From: Sacculina carcini
Lineage: Eukaryota > Arthropoda > Thecostraca > Sacculinidae
Reading direction: 5' to 3'
Assembly: GCA_916048095.2 (NCBI GenBank)
Contig: OU696576.1
Span: 643,001 to 707,000, forward strand
Length of the DNA stretch: 64,000 nt
The position numbers and the translations under genes are program-made. Below the pieces are notes generated by a model. That model did not search any database. It was given only the letters and a program-made list of their open reading frames with translations, and was not told where the DNA came from. This document shows positions 1 through 34,791 of this stretch, piece after piece (the first letter of the stretch is position 1; each line of letters starts with the position of its first letter).

Positions 1-510
1 ACGTATCGCTTCAGGCGTAAGCAAGGTATAATGGTGTTGAAAAAAATATAAATAGTATATATCATTTATTTGTATTTCATAATTCTTTCTAATCTGTAAA
101 TTTCTCCTGGACCTAAATGTGAATTTCATTAGTTAATCAGTCAAATGGTGAGTCATTGAGATATGTTTCAATGACTCATGGATTTAACGACTTAATGGGG
201 CAATTACACAACTCACTGTTGTATTGTATTGAATGTATTAAGTTGGTATGGCAGCCACTGATCTAAATAGTTTAAGTTTCCTATGCTTAACTATAATATG
301 ATATCATATGATATTTCATCATAAGGTATCCCAAGATATTGTATAATATTTATGATATCTTAACGTATTTCAGGTGTTCTTTCTTGAATTGGTGCATGTT
401 TTTCGCATTGTATTAACTTTTATAACTTTTTAACTTTTAATATACTATTTCTGAACGACAACGCTTTTTTTACTGACACAACACGTGTACAAAAGAGTCT
501 ATACGTCTGA
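1..510. other. AT-rich unique sequence, no gene seen
   Basis: No credible coding frame or RNA gene is visible. The stretch has short TGAGTCA and TGACTCA motifs near 150-180 and ATATCAT-type palindromic runs near 295-360. Confidence 0.6.
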
Positions 511-530
511 ACGTGTGTGTGTGTGTGTGT

Positions 531-580
<50 letters not shown>

Positions 581-582
581 TA
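511..582. repeat. Compound microsatellite (GT)n then (GACA)n
   Basis: A short GT run passes directly into about twelve tandem GACA tetranucleotides. Frames read through it are repeat artefacts. Confidence 0.9.
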
Positions 583-866
583 CGGCAGATTTTCAAGACA
601 AGTCGGTGTTGTTGTGTTGTTGCCGAGATATTAGTGAGATATTAATTCACCTCACGCAGACCGGATATGCCTTGGCATTTGTCAACACGCGCCTCTCCCT
701 CACAACACTGCAACGCTTTCATCTCTGCTTCAATCCCTTCTAAACTCTCTGTCTCTAGCGTTCTGTATCTTCACATACGTGTAGTGTACAAACACGATCT
801 TGTTTGTGCGTGGCGGTGATTCTTGGCGGTGGAACAACTCTTTCATGTTGGCTTGTGTGTTCATAA

Positions 867-900
867 GATGCACACACACACAGACACACACGCACACACA

Positions 901-957
<57 letters not shown>
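867..957. repeat. (CA)n microsatellite, interrupted
   Basis: CA dinucleotides with a few G or T interruptions. Read on the minus strand it is a (TG)n tract followed by a short open frame ending near 730. This resembles the exon-acceptor arrangement of the two real genes, but the frame is not recognisable. Confidence 0.9.
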
Positions 958-1062
958 ATGTAAGTAAGGTGGGCGGCGGGTTCAATCTCTTCCAATTGCT
1001 TCTTTCAACTGTCATCCACTACATTTGACTTACTCTATCCGCATATTTGCAATCATAACCGT

Positions 1063-1107
<45 letters not shown>
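1063..1107. repeat. (CA)n microsatellite
   Basis: Uninterrupted CA dinucleotides. Confidence 0.95.
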
Positions 1108-1108
<1 letters not shown>

Positions 1109-1496
1109 GTGTAATGTTTGTGTGCACGACGAGTCGCGCAACTTGCTGCAGTGTTGTTGTGTTTGTTTGTATTGGCTGTGGATGATGGTGTGGCGCGGCT
1201 TCAATCACGTGCGAAATCAGCCCGTTTGTGACGAATTGATTAGTCTGGCTCGATCAATGAACTCAGCTAGCTTGGCAGGCGGGCGGGGCATCTCGCGCCC
1301 ACCCGCCTGATAAAAGTTTGATTCAATCTCGTCTAAATTGCGCCGCAATGGCGACATTTGTCTGCCTGCCACCGACTCCGCCGCCGAGCCAAGACGTCCA
1401 TAAGATCTCGCCCTCCCTATCTGCCTCACTCAGCGCACGTGCGGTCCATTTGAGGCCTGTCCAAGTGGCGCTGATACCCTCCAACCACCGTCTCTC
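1108..1496. other. GC-richer unique stretch
   Basis: Higher GC than its surroundings, with short open frames on both strands between two microsatellites. None has a recognisable domain and no exon model could be supported. Confidence 0.4.
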
Positions 1497-1501
1497 TCTG
1501 T

Positions 1502-1538
<37 letters not shown>

Positions 1539-1765
1539 TGTGTGTGTCTGCTTTACGATGGCACGTGACTAACACAGCCAGGGGAATGAGCATACACACG
1601 CGCACACATACAAATGCGTAAGTACACACACACACACACACATACACACACACACATACACTACGCATACACTACGCACACATACCACATGCAAAGGTAG
1701 TACACGCAAGCACACACATTTACACACACACGCATACACGCATACACGCACACACGCAAGCCAAT
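1497..1765. repeat. (TG)n followed by degenerate (CA)n
   Basis: A TG run at about 1,497-1,545 is followed by an imperfect CA-rich tract at about 1,592-1,765 with ACGCA and ATACA variants. Confidence 0.85.
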
Positions 1766-2035
1766 GGTGTGAGGTAAAATAATCGATTGTCGACGGTGCT
1801 CCTGCACTCTTCGCCTGCACATTGAAATATCACTATGTTACCATGCACGCACGCTACCACACACAGGAACTGTTAGAAGGAGTTCAAGGGAGATTTTCAC
1901 TCCTACCTTAACTTACCTTACCTTACCTTGGTTATGATCGGCATATCTTACGAACTGCGTATGACACAGATACTATCGCGGTAACAAACAACATATAAAT
2001 AGCAAATCAGTAATTTGTTCTAACCAGGTGAGGCT

Positions 2036-2160
2036 AGTTGATACTGGTTGATACTGGTTGATACTGGTTGAGACTGGTTGATACTGGTTGAGACTGGTTG
2101 AGACTGGTTGAGCCTATTTGAGACTGGTTGAGACTAGTTGAGACTAGTTGAGACTAGTTT
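2036..2160. repeat. 10-bp minisatellite
   Basis: About twelve tandem copies of TTGATACTGG and its variant TTGAGACTGG. Confidence 0.9.
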
Positions 2161-4574
2161 GAACGCTGGCATAGTGATGTTGACATTTCATGAGGTTACC
2201 ATTCACATAAATATTGTTGTACACGGTTGGTGAGGTTTACACCAGGCTTATATGAGATGGCACGACTGAAGCCAGTTAATCCTGTGGGCAACTGGAAGCC
2301 GCAATCTATTCCCATTGCTCTTATACTCCTTGTAATCACAACAACAGAAGAACAAAATCCTATATAGTTTTTCTTGCGTTGGCTTGATCAGGATGTGAAC
2401 GAGGTGATATTTATTTCAAAGCAAGGCTTGGCTACTTTCGTATGCCTCATTTTTTGGCAACTTTCTGGGGATATATTGCATTTGGTTGTCGGTTGATTGC
2501 TAAATAGATATGGATAATTTGTGTGTGTACGTGTGTACGTGTGTGTGTGTACGTGTGTACGTGTGTGTGTGGGTGTATCATCGTACAATGAATAACTGAG
2601 TTCTGCGAAATGTAGTTTGTGAGTTTAAATAGTTGTTGTAGACAAGGGTTAAGGGCCTTAAGGGTTCTAATACGAGCCGATACAACTTGAATCAGCATCA
2701 CCGATATATATTCAATAGATATTCAAGAAGAACTAGAGCGTTAGGTTTCGTGGCATGAAATTATTCCAGATTCCAAATTATTCGGCATTGTTCAATGTCA
2801 AATCTGCTTGATTTGTGCTGTTCACAATTGAGAAGAGCGGTATATCATACATTATCCTGTTTTGTAAGGTCACCCCCAGCATATGTGGGTGATATACCAT
2901 GCATGTATCATATCGTGGTGTTATCATATCATAACATGTATCATAATGGTCATATCATATGTTCTCAGGTCCAACACGCTGGATACTTGAACAGCAAATA
3001 GTGAAGACTGAACTTATCAAGAGCAGTCATGTGACAAGGAACACACGAGCGAAATAGTCGTAAAATTGCTGGCATTACACGAGTACGTGTTACGATATGA
3101 TAGTGTGGTATCATATCTTCTTGAAACCGTCGAATTTGGCGCAAACTTTTGGCACATCGCACAACTTTCAGATATGCAAAGCTTGAATGATACGAGTGAG
3201 CTTCTTAGCATCGGGACCCACAGTATTAACACATCCGTAGCTAACTACAAAACCATGATAATTAGAGAGCTAATTAAATTAATCGCAACGACCAAATTTG
3301 CTTCAAAACAAGGAAACCAGCATTTTATCGGAAATTCTTTCAAGCTTATTACGGCTGTCGTGTTTGAAGTACTCCACATGTGATTTTCCGCATTCTGTAG
3401 AGGCAGCAGTACACAGAGCATGGTGGTGACTATAAAGGGATGGAAAAAGGTCGGCGATTAGCTGAGATGCGTATCGCTGGTGTCACTTGAGATGAACATT
3501 GAGGTGCCATCAAGGGCTCAGCATTGGGTTGAACGAAGTTGAGAGTCGCTGTTTAAAATTAACTTTATGTTGTGCTCGTGCGACAAGCACAAGATGTGAG
3601 TTAATATTTTTTATGTTAGCAAATATATTGCCATAATTATGATGTGAATTTGTATGTATAAACTAACGCGATAATTGGCTGCCATTGCATATATGATGTA
3701 CGTTGTTTATATGATGCGATGTGGGCTTGTTTTTTTGTTGAAATATTCTGTGTACAGATTCACGGTTTCGATCGTCTGAATACACGTTGCCATAGGAATT
3801 CGGCGTGTTCGGGCCAGTAGTTATGAGTCTAATCAAATATTGCACGAGGCACTACGAAGCACAGAGTGGCTCGTGTTAACGGTCGATAAGCATTTACACT
3901 CACAGTGCAAACCGCTTGATACCAGCATTCAGTCGGACAGAATATGACATAAATTGAACTACGGCATTCGAAGATCTCATTATTTTTCGTTTTTCATGGG
4001 ATCAACACAAATATTTCCCAGTTAGTATAATTTCAGAAGCAACGTAGAGTAATGCAAGGCAACAAAATTGCAATCCTCAAAGCGCTACATATGTCGTTAA
4101 TATGAAGAGAAGTCACACGAGACCTAAAAAACTACGACATTAAGCCTTGTGTGTTCCTGTATAGAATAAATGGTAGCTGGACCTGTTATGAGACCAATCG
4201 AATTGTGCGATAAAGTGGCTTGAGCGGAACTAGCACCTGGACGACATGAAGTTTATCAATTATGATCTCTGATCAGTGGATGCGCCAGGATTGTCTAGTG
4301 GGGGCGCTGGGGGCTGGAGAAAATATACTGAGGTTTGGGGAAACATGAGGACACTTTTGTGCTCGCGAAAAATTGAGGTTTTCATTGAAACATGACGTCT
4401 TATTGAAAAAATTACCCTTTATAGGCCAATGACAAATGTTTTCTTTGTTTTTTTTTGTTTTTTGGCACGACCCAAAGCATTATACACCGGCAGAGGGAAC
4501 ATATGGAATTTAACTACTGAAACTATATAAACTCCGTATATTTGATTGATTTTAGAAAAAGAACCTGGTACATG
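2161..4574. other. AT-rich unique DNA, no gene supported
   Basis: It includes a GTGTAC-type microsatellite at about 2,519-2,571 and repeated ATCATATC motifs near 2,900-2,965. An open frame of 105 codons on the plus strand (3,066-3,383) has no recognisable domain, signal peptide or splice context and is not annotated as a gene. Confidence 0.45.
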
Positions 4575-5054
4575 TACAGTAAAAGCCCTCTTATCCGGCA
4601 TCAACGGGACCGCCGACATGCCGGATACTTGAAAGTGCCGGATTCTTGAATAAAAACAAAAATTATGTCCACAATCACCGCCCTACACTTACGCATCTTA
4701 CCATAACAAAGATCAGCTGATACAATACTGCTGTATTCAGAGCCGCAGATTCTGCTTATATTCAGAGCCGTACAAAGACCTGTGAGTGGGGCTAAAAGTG
4801 TGGTCAATAGGTTCACTTCTCAATACCGCATCAGAACAACGTGTGGACAATATGTTCACCTGAATTTCAGCGTTTTTCAACCCAGTAGTGTATTCATCAG
4901 ACAGTGAGCTTTGATTAGCCAGTGGTTTTCAACATAATTCTCAACTTAGTGGTTTCAATGGTGCGAATCATTTCAGAGTACCAACTCGGGGAAATGTGCC
5001 GGATACTTGAAGGTGCCGGATACTCGGATGCCGGATAAGAGGGCTTTTACTGTA
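4575..5054. mobile_element. Tigger/pogo-like MITE
   Basis: The ends are inverted copies of CAGTAAAAGCCCTCTTATCC (start at 4,577; complement ending at 5,052), continuing into a CGGCATC motif, with a TA dinucleotide on each side (4,575-4,576 and 5,053-5,054). These ends and the TA target duplication are typical of pogo/Tigger members of the Tc1/mariner superfamily. The 476-bp interior has no transposase frame, so the copy is non-autonomous. Sub-terminal GTGCCGGAT motifs are repeated near both ends. Confidence 0.85.
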
Positions 5055-5524
5055 CATGTCCGGGGAAAAGAGGACGTATGCTCACCCTAAGAAACATGAG
5101 GAACTACACTTCAAGCGGTCATGGTCAAGATTCATGGTCAAGGTTTTTGGGGGCGTTCAATGGAGGCTTGGCACGTTTGGTGGAGAGAACTGAATCCTGC
5201 CCAAGTGTCCCTTGGTGCTCCCACTGTCTCCAATACTCTGCTCTTCGTCCAGAGTTACTTAAAAAATTCACAGAAGAATTATAATGTAGTTGCGATTTTT
5301 CAGCTTGATCAGCGATGGAACAAATACCAGGTGTAGAACACGCTCTAAAAGCACATAGCATATAATTATGAGTAACTACGGTAGACAATGAGTGTCTACA
5401 TGAGTGCATATTCGTGCGATCTGCTGCATGATTTAGTTCGTGTTGGCACTAGAGCACTCCACAGCAACACGATGGAAGCTAGTATAAACACACAATTAAT
5501 TAATAACCACATGTTTCCTACGGC
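5055..5524. other. Unclassified sequence between two MITEs
   Basis: Short overlapping open frames occur on both strands, without domains. It contains a local duplication of CATGGTCAAG. No gene is supported. Confidence 0.4.
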
Positions 5525-5711
5525 CAGTGACGGAGACAGGATTTTCCGGGGGTGGGCGGGAGGGGGGCTAAGGAAAAAGATGCGAGGACTTGGCAAAACA
5601 TGAGCAAATAGACACAAAATGTTCGTGGTCAGGATTTTCTGGGGGCTCAGGGGGCTTGGCACATTTTTGGGGAGATTTAGCCCCTCCAAGGCCTCCTTGG
5701 CTCAGCCACTG
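5525..5711. mobile_element. Small hAT-like MITE
   Basis: The ends are imperfect inverted repeats: CAGTGACGGAGACA on the left and the complement of CAGTGGCTGAGCCA on the right. The flanking 8-mers (CCTACGGC and CCTAAAAC) match at five positions, compatible with a decayed 8-bp target duplication. The interior is G-rich and non-coding. Assignment rests on the termini only. Confidence 0.5.
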
Positions 5712-7032
<1,321 letters not shown>

Positions 7033-7433
7033 GACCAATTTGTTGGGTGAGAAGCCCACGGCGAGACTGAGCGAGCGCGTGGCGTGCGTTATCGTTCTGT
7101 TCCAGTTATGATATCGTTGTGTTCTCGTTATGTTCCAGTTGTGTTTCCGCTGTGCTCTTGTTCCGTTCTCTATTTCTGGTTGAATTATCGTGTTGTCACG
7201 TAGTTGTCGTTGCGTTTCTTGTTATTTATTAATATTCTTGTTTTCGTTTTCGCATTGTTCTCGTGTCTTTAGTTTTTCGTTTTGTTTTTGGGCTTCCTGA
7301 TGGATTATCGTGGAATGTTGAGAATAATTCTCAATGTGTTCTGGTTATTTTCGCTTTCTCCTATTTCTCATTGTGTTCTCGCTGTGTTCTGGTTGTGCTA
7401 GCATGCTTACAGTCAGCATTTCTTTCCTGCTAG

Positions 7434-7688
7434 TCATCTTGTCCCTGTAACGATGGCTGTAACAGAGCGTAAAACAGCGACAATGTGATGTCGAGAGCCA
7501 GCACATGTCAGTAAAATCCGTCTGTCAGCGAAATCAATCTGCTTCAATGTGTCAATCCCGGACGCGACCCATTTCATCACAGCAGACAGCGTGGGATATG
7601 GGATACATTGGTTCTCCAGCATACGGTCATTGTGTAGCTGTTGAAGTGTCAGTGTTATCAACAACAGCAACACTAGCGACCGGGCCAT
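7434..7688 (-). CDS. Possible small secreted protein or first exon
   Basis: This is an 84-codon open frame that I do not recognise. It starts with a convincing signal-peptide-like segment: Met-Ala-Arg followed by SLVLLLLITLTL. Two cysteines follow in the remaining residues. Just upstream in its own sense lies a (TG)n tract (7,782-7,877) and a GAATGCAG acceptor-like sequence, the arrangement seen before real exons of the kinase gene in this window. It could be a short secreted product, the first coding exon of a gene running towards lower coordinates, or chance. No homologous domain supports it. Confidence 0.25.
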   Translation of the reverse strand: MARSLVLLLLITLTLQQLHNDRMLENQCIPYPTLSAVMKWVASGIDTLKQIDFADRRILLTCAGSRHHIVAVLRSVTAIVTGTR

Positions 7689-7781
7689 CTCACTGACACA
7701 AACCAGCCACCAGCCTGCCAGCGTCTAATTGAATTGTGACGCGGCGGCGTGCATTGGCGCAGTCGCTAACTGCATTCACCA

Positions 7782-7813
7782 CGCGCACACACATACACAC
7801 ACACACGCATACC

Positions 7814-7877
<64 letters not shown>
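7782..7877. repeat. (CA)n microsatellite, interrupted
   Basis: CA dinucleotides with scattered CGCA and TACA interruptions. Confidence 0.92.
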
Positions 7878-7878
<1 letters not shown>

Positions 7879-8910
7879 GGAGAAACGTACTAGTATTCCC
7901 GTGTGATAATAAACCCTCATGCATATCTAGAGAAAATAGCGGTCACACCACTGATATGTCAGATATTAGGTATTTGGCAGAATTGCGAGCGCGTTTTCAG
8001 ATGATCAAATCTAAAACAACAAACAAAGTGAAATGAGCAGAAAAAAGTGAGCAGTTAAAGTATATTAAAGCTAATATTAGTAAAAATAACCGCTTTTTTG
8101 GAAGAAAGTTAAATATGTTCTCACAATTGAATGAAATTTAAATAAGCTTTTCATCCAGAGTAGTAAATTTGATTAATTTACTTAATTACGGGTTGTGCCC
8201 AATAATCTACAAATGTCACATAGCTGGAATTGAGCAAGTGTATCTGTACAATTTGACAATTAAAACTATAATTAATTATAGGATTCTCTTATTGCTTGAA
8301 GGATCAGATAATAACAAGATACTTATATGTTTGACCAGAGGAAACAATTGTTAACTTGCCTTAAATAGAAATAAAAAAACAATAGATTAAACATCTTAAA
8401 ATAGCACAAAATACAATGTCTCTCAAGATTCCGGGAAAATAATGAAAACGGAATGAAAAATACAGCGTGTATTTACAACAAACTATTTCATATTCAAACA
8501 TATTTGAGTCGCAGTTCATAGTCAAGTTGCCAAAAATCGACAATAAAATGGATGTACAAAATGAGTGATCATATTCCGCGGGACATCACTCCACACCAAC
8601 ATGAACAATTAATAGCGTGAAACGCTCAAACTTCATCCACAAACAACACATATTAAAACTGCATACATTTGACGCATTCATGCCATATAAAATGATAAAT
8701 AGATAAAGCACAACACACCTTCAACAAGGGAATGATATCAAACTGCTCATAAAATCCGCAGAATCCACTTCGGCACAACCTTCCCAACGCTAATATAAAA
8801 CTCATCAACACACATTCACACATATAAGAGCGTGATAATCCATAGCATTGGCCAATACATGATCACAAGAAAGACAAACAATTTCTGGTTGGTGAACGAG
8901 AGAACGACTC
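7878..8910. other. AT-rich unique DNA, no gene seen
   Basis: High A+T with no frame longer than about 60 codons and no recognisable RNA gene or transposon end. Confidence 0.55.
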
Positions 8911-9090
8911 ATAAACTGAGTCATTCAGTCATAAACTGAGTCATTCAGTCATAAACTGAGTCATTCAGTCATAAACTGAGTCATTCAGTCATAAACTGAG
9001 TCATTCAGTCATAAACTGAGTCATTCAGTCATAAACTGAGTCATTCAGTCATAAACTGAGTCATTCAGTCATAAACTGAGTCATTCAGAC
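8911..9090. repeat. 9 x 20-bp tandem array with AP-1 motifs
   Basis: Nine near-perfect head-to-tail copies of ATAAACTGAGTCATTCAGTC. Each copy contains TGAGTCA, the consensus for bZIP AP-1 (Jun/Fos-type) factors. The array lies about 1 kb past the stop codon of the kinase gene, in its sense direction. Confidence 0.95.
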
Positions 9091-10096
9091 ACAAAATCTT
9101 TCACCGAGTCGTTAACCCGTTACGAGTTATTTAGTCATAAAATGAAACATTGACTCATTTTCGTTGCCGAAATGTCTCACAGACGCACAAAATTTAAAAC
9201 AACCCATTAGGATCAGAGCATATACACATATAAACACACACACACACACACACTCGAACATGCACACACGACACGCGTGACGTAACAAGAAGTTGTTGTC
9301 AATGAGCCAACACATTCATTGTCAATGGGAAAATGGCAGAATAGCGGGGGAGAACAGGACCAGCAACAACAAAACCGTCGACCAAAATCCCAGCCAAAAT
9401 CTCACCATGATATTTCATCTCGAATAACAGCGCTGAATCAACAAAACCATTCATCCAATAACAAGGGAAAGGCAGAAACACAGACTGGGGGAGGGGTGGG
9501 GGCACGACCCCAAAACACCTCACCACAAACACAAGACGACATCGAGTCAGCATTGGGTCACAGCCAACGCCCGCACAACCAAGGCTCAATAGCAGAGCAC
9601 AAGAGTACAACAGACAGAGAGAGAGTGTGTGGGGCAGGCAAATAGCAGAGTGAAGAGTCACACGCCGTCCAACACTGACATGCAGATTAGGTCCGACAGC
9701 ACAAAACTGGACAGTGCACACAATGAGAAAGAGAGAGACCGAGAGCCGAATGCAGAGAATGGGAGGACAGCGAGCAAACACACACAGCAAGAGGCAATAA
9801 ACACACCCACATACACACAAATGTATACAAAAACACGTACACACACACACACACACACACAAGCATCACTACAGTACGACATCAAGTGTCAGACATTAAG
9901 AAATTCGCCACCACACCGCAGCATATATCACCGACATCAACTATTACTCGACATATTATTTGTATTGACACACACACACACACGCAGGCGTGTTAGAAGA
10001 GGTTGACAACATTGTCGCACTGGCTGTGGCAGTGAGAGAGAGAGAAAAAGAGTGTGGGAGAGAGACAAGGAGAGAGTGCGGGATTCATTCATTCAT
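9091..10096. other. Kinase 3' flank, probably 3' UTR in part
   Basis: This stretch follows the kinase stop codon on the minus strand. It holds small CA runs (9,235-9,253; 9,839-9,862; 9,967-9,984) and a GA-rich patch (10,032-10,080). Long open frames on both strands here are low in complexity and show no domain. No clear AATAAA signal was found for the kinase transcript within the stretch. Confidence 0.4.
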
Positions 10097-32026
<21,930 letters not shown>

Positions 32027-32238
32027 GACGCACCAGCCGGCTCAACGCGGCACGAACACTACAATCAACAAGGACGACATATGTTAGCTCATACAGGCAC
32101 ACGCGCGAAATAAGAACAACAGACAGAAACAACGTGGTCAGTTGAGCGAAGGCACAAACAGGGAACAATGAAACAAGTTTGCAGAACGTTAGCAACTAGT
32201 TACTCACAGATTCTCACAGAAGAACCCTGGAAGAGGTC
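32027..32238. other. 5' leader or upstream region of the kinase
   Basis: Sequence directly upstream of the kinase start codon on the minus strand. No TATA box or upstream splice site could be identified with confidence. Confidence 0.35.
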
Positions 32239-32499
32239 TTAATTGGCCCGTGGCTCCAGTACGTCAGCCTGAACACCTCGTTGGCTGCGTGTGGTGTCTA
32301 TTTGGGCTCTATAACAAAACCTTTGTTCTTGATTCTTCCAAAACCTATCTAGTTTTGCCTCAAATTTCTCCACTAACTCAGCGTTCACTACCCACTCTGG
32401 CAAACTGTTCCAGTTGTTGATCACACGGTTGGAAGAAGAGAACTTCCCCACATCCAGTCTGGCTCTTGACTTGAAGACTTGAAGTATCAAGTAGATCAT
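32239..32499 (-). pseudogene. LINE reverse transcriptase C-terminal remnant
   Basis: An open frame of 86 codons with the segment SNRVINNWNSLPEWVVNAE and a following LDRFW motif, the signature of the extreme C-terminus of Jockey/CR1/RTE-type reverse transcriptases. The catalytic domain is absent, so this is a 5'-truncated dead copy between the two genes. Confidence 0.75.
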
Positions 32500-33157
32500 C
32501 CGCTCTTGAAGCAGGTTTTATTTATATTCCTTTTGGTTTCTGGCCACCCTCCTCACTGCAGAACAGTGGAGGAGCCAGTATAGTCGCCGACTGCTCGACC
32601 ATGAATCTGGTTGCACTACATGGTTATCGGTAGCAAGGCAAAAACTAACCAGACTGCGGCAAGAACGAGAAGCACAAATAAATGAGAAACAACACCGAAA
32701 TCGGGCATGCCACAGCCGTGAAAAAACAAAGCAGTTAAAGTAAGAAGAAAACGGAAATAATGACGGACCGATTGAGTAGGGGTAGAACAAGTTAAATTGC
32801 TGTTCATTCAGTCACCAAAAGAACGAGTGAGCAGATATTTATTAAAATCAGAAGAGAAGGATCGGAATGAAGACTTATGATAAAGAAATGATGAGAGTGA
32901 ACTGTAGGTACAAGTAGAAAAAAGGATTTGGAAGACCAATAAGATTGTTTGAGGGCGGGAGGACAGACTAATGGAACAGGATTGCAAGATTAATCATTCA
33001 TAACTCACAACTGACTCATAACTCAGTAGAAAACAAGCACAAGGAGAGTAGGTAAGTATGAAGACTAGACAATAGCGGATGCAAGAAAGACCATAACAGA
33101 GATGTCTTAGCGCAGCTGAGAACGAACCGCTCCGAGTCATCCTCACTTTCAGCCCCA
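32500..33157. other. Intergenic sequence, no gene seen
   Basis: Short minus-strand frames without domains (32,518-32,807) and otherwise A-rich DNA. Some may be flanking LINE or SINE debris. Confidence 0.4.
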
Positions 33158-33711
33158 ATATTTCCCCGGTTTAAAAACAAGAATATTATTAATATGGACA
33201 ATACAAGTGATCAGCTACAAAATAAATACGAAATAAAATGTTTACGCCTCAATAATCCTGGACTGTACAACTTACGAGCACGCAGCATTGAAAATATAAA
33301 ACCAAAATACGCAAAAATGCTATCATAATCTCCAATCCCTCACCTTTCTCAAGAAAACAGCAACAATGTGCAATAAAAACCCGTCATCTTGCAATAAAAA
33401 GTAGCAAAACAACCGGCATAGCATAAACGGCTACATATGTGGAATACTAGCGCGTATTGTGACCGATAAGCTCAGGGATGCCAAGCATGGGCGGATCAAA
33501 GTTCACTAAAAACGGGTTCGTGTACACTGACTTGTCAAAACGCGATTCAGACTCCGCTTTTTCGTAATGATTTTTGAGTGATTAGTTTTAAATTACCCAA
33601 GTGAACGATAAATATGACTTATTCGTTTTCGGATAGTGCTGTAGTACTCAGCTGGTGAGAACTGGTATATTATTCCTTTTCATTTCTGACTCTTAAATAC
33701 AGTGCATAAAC

Positions 33712-33737
33712 CAGTTAGTTCAAATTTGAACTAACTG
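33712..33737. other. Perfect 26-bp palindrome
   Basis: CAGTTAGTTCAAA followed by its exact reverse complement, with no spacer. It is unchanged in the duplicate copy (55,710-55,735). Confidence 0.85.
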
Positions 33738-34533
33738 CCCATCATACCAACACAATGAAACAACATGTAGTAGTCGCAGGACGTTTTATTCATATCGTCC
33801 GACAATTGACAAATAAACTTGATAAACCAACAACGCTGTCAACGTGAAAAATCCGCTGACTAAAAACAACAACACAAATAAACATATTCAAACAGTTCAC
33901 AACATTCGCTCAAGTGAAAATTCCTAGCCGGTAAGAGCACAGCCATAGACGCTCGCGCAACACAACAAAACAGCCGACACTCACACACACGACACGAAGA
34001 CAATTGTGACTGGGCGCCAAGTCAAAATTGTCTCAACCCTCCAATACCGTATAATTGCATATTTGAACAAACACACACACACACAAATATAACGGGATAT
34101 GTCGCAGAGTGCTACACTAACGTTTGGCAGACAAAAAATAATAAATAAACGAAATAAATAAAGAATGAAAATATAATTGGAAATATCAAATTGAACATGT
34201 GTTTTAATGACAATAAAATAATGCCAGGTATACTGACCACACCTGAAACCTTTATGGAAGGAAAAAGGTTGGGTAATGCACGAAAATACAATGGTTAATA
34301 TATAAGCTGAAAAAGTAGCGAGAAATATCGGTGAGGCTATTAAATATCCGTGGTATATCATATGGTACATTGGTGAATCAGTTATCCGGCATCAGTCTAA
34401 TCTATTCATCAGAAAATAAAACAAGCTCAAACAAATATCCCAACTCAATGCCATATTTCCAACAAAATACACTTTCATAATACGATCAGAAAACTGGTTG
34501 AAAATTATATGAATTCATTATATTTCATTAAGT

Positions 34534-34539
34534 TTTATT
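34534..34539 (-). terminator. Poly(A) signal AATAAA of GALNT10
   Basis: A canonical AATAAA about 95 nt past the GALNT10 stop codon on the minus strand. In the duplicate the corresponding bases are changed and the hexamer is lost. Confidence 0.6.
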
Positions 34540-34632
34540 TGCCTGGTTTCTAATGCATCCCTATTATTTATATATTTTTCTATATCTATAACAAAATGAC
34601 GTCGTAATTGTGTGCAGTGTGCGCCATTTTTG

Positions 34633-34791
34633 TCAATATGCGACAGCGGCGAGCGCGCTGGTGTTGAAATGCTCAAAGATCCATCGTTGTGTGGGCACTT
34701 GCTCGTCGCACGGAGACGAGAACACCTCCGTTTTGGCCAAATCGGCGTCCAAACAAAAAAACGTACTAGGATGAACGATCCACTGTTTACT
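34633..34791 (-). CDS. GALNT10: GALNT10 exon 11: lectin domain end and stop
   Basis: Codes for [15 protein letters not shown] to [19 protein letters not shown] and TGA. Acceptor TTGCAG. Duplicated at 56,638-56,796. Confidence 0.95.
   Translation of the reverse strand, partial: SKQWIVHPSTFFCLDADLAKTEVFSSPCDEQVPTQRWIFEHFNTSALAAVAY

Noticed and set aside
730-860. Terminal exon of a further minus-strand gene after the (TG)n tract at 867-957
   Set aside because: The arrangement fits the acceptor pattern, but the short peptide is unrecognisable and no preceding exon can be linked in phase.
1019-1062. Short exon ending at a perfect GTAAGT near 1,030
   Set aside because: No usable acceptor lies between the TG tract and this donor, and the frame carries no similarity.
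3066-3383. 105-codon plus-strand gene
   Set aside because: No recognisable domain, signal peptide or exon context; its length is compatible with chance in this DNA.
9299-9862. 187-codon minus-strand frame and its plus-strand counterparts
   Set aside because: Cys/Val-rich low-complexity translation of CA/TG DNA without domains; probably kinase 3' UTR or flank.
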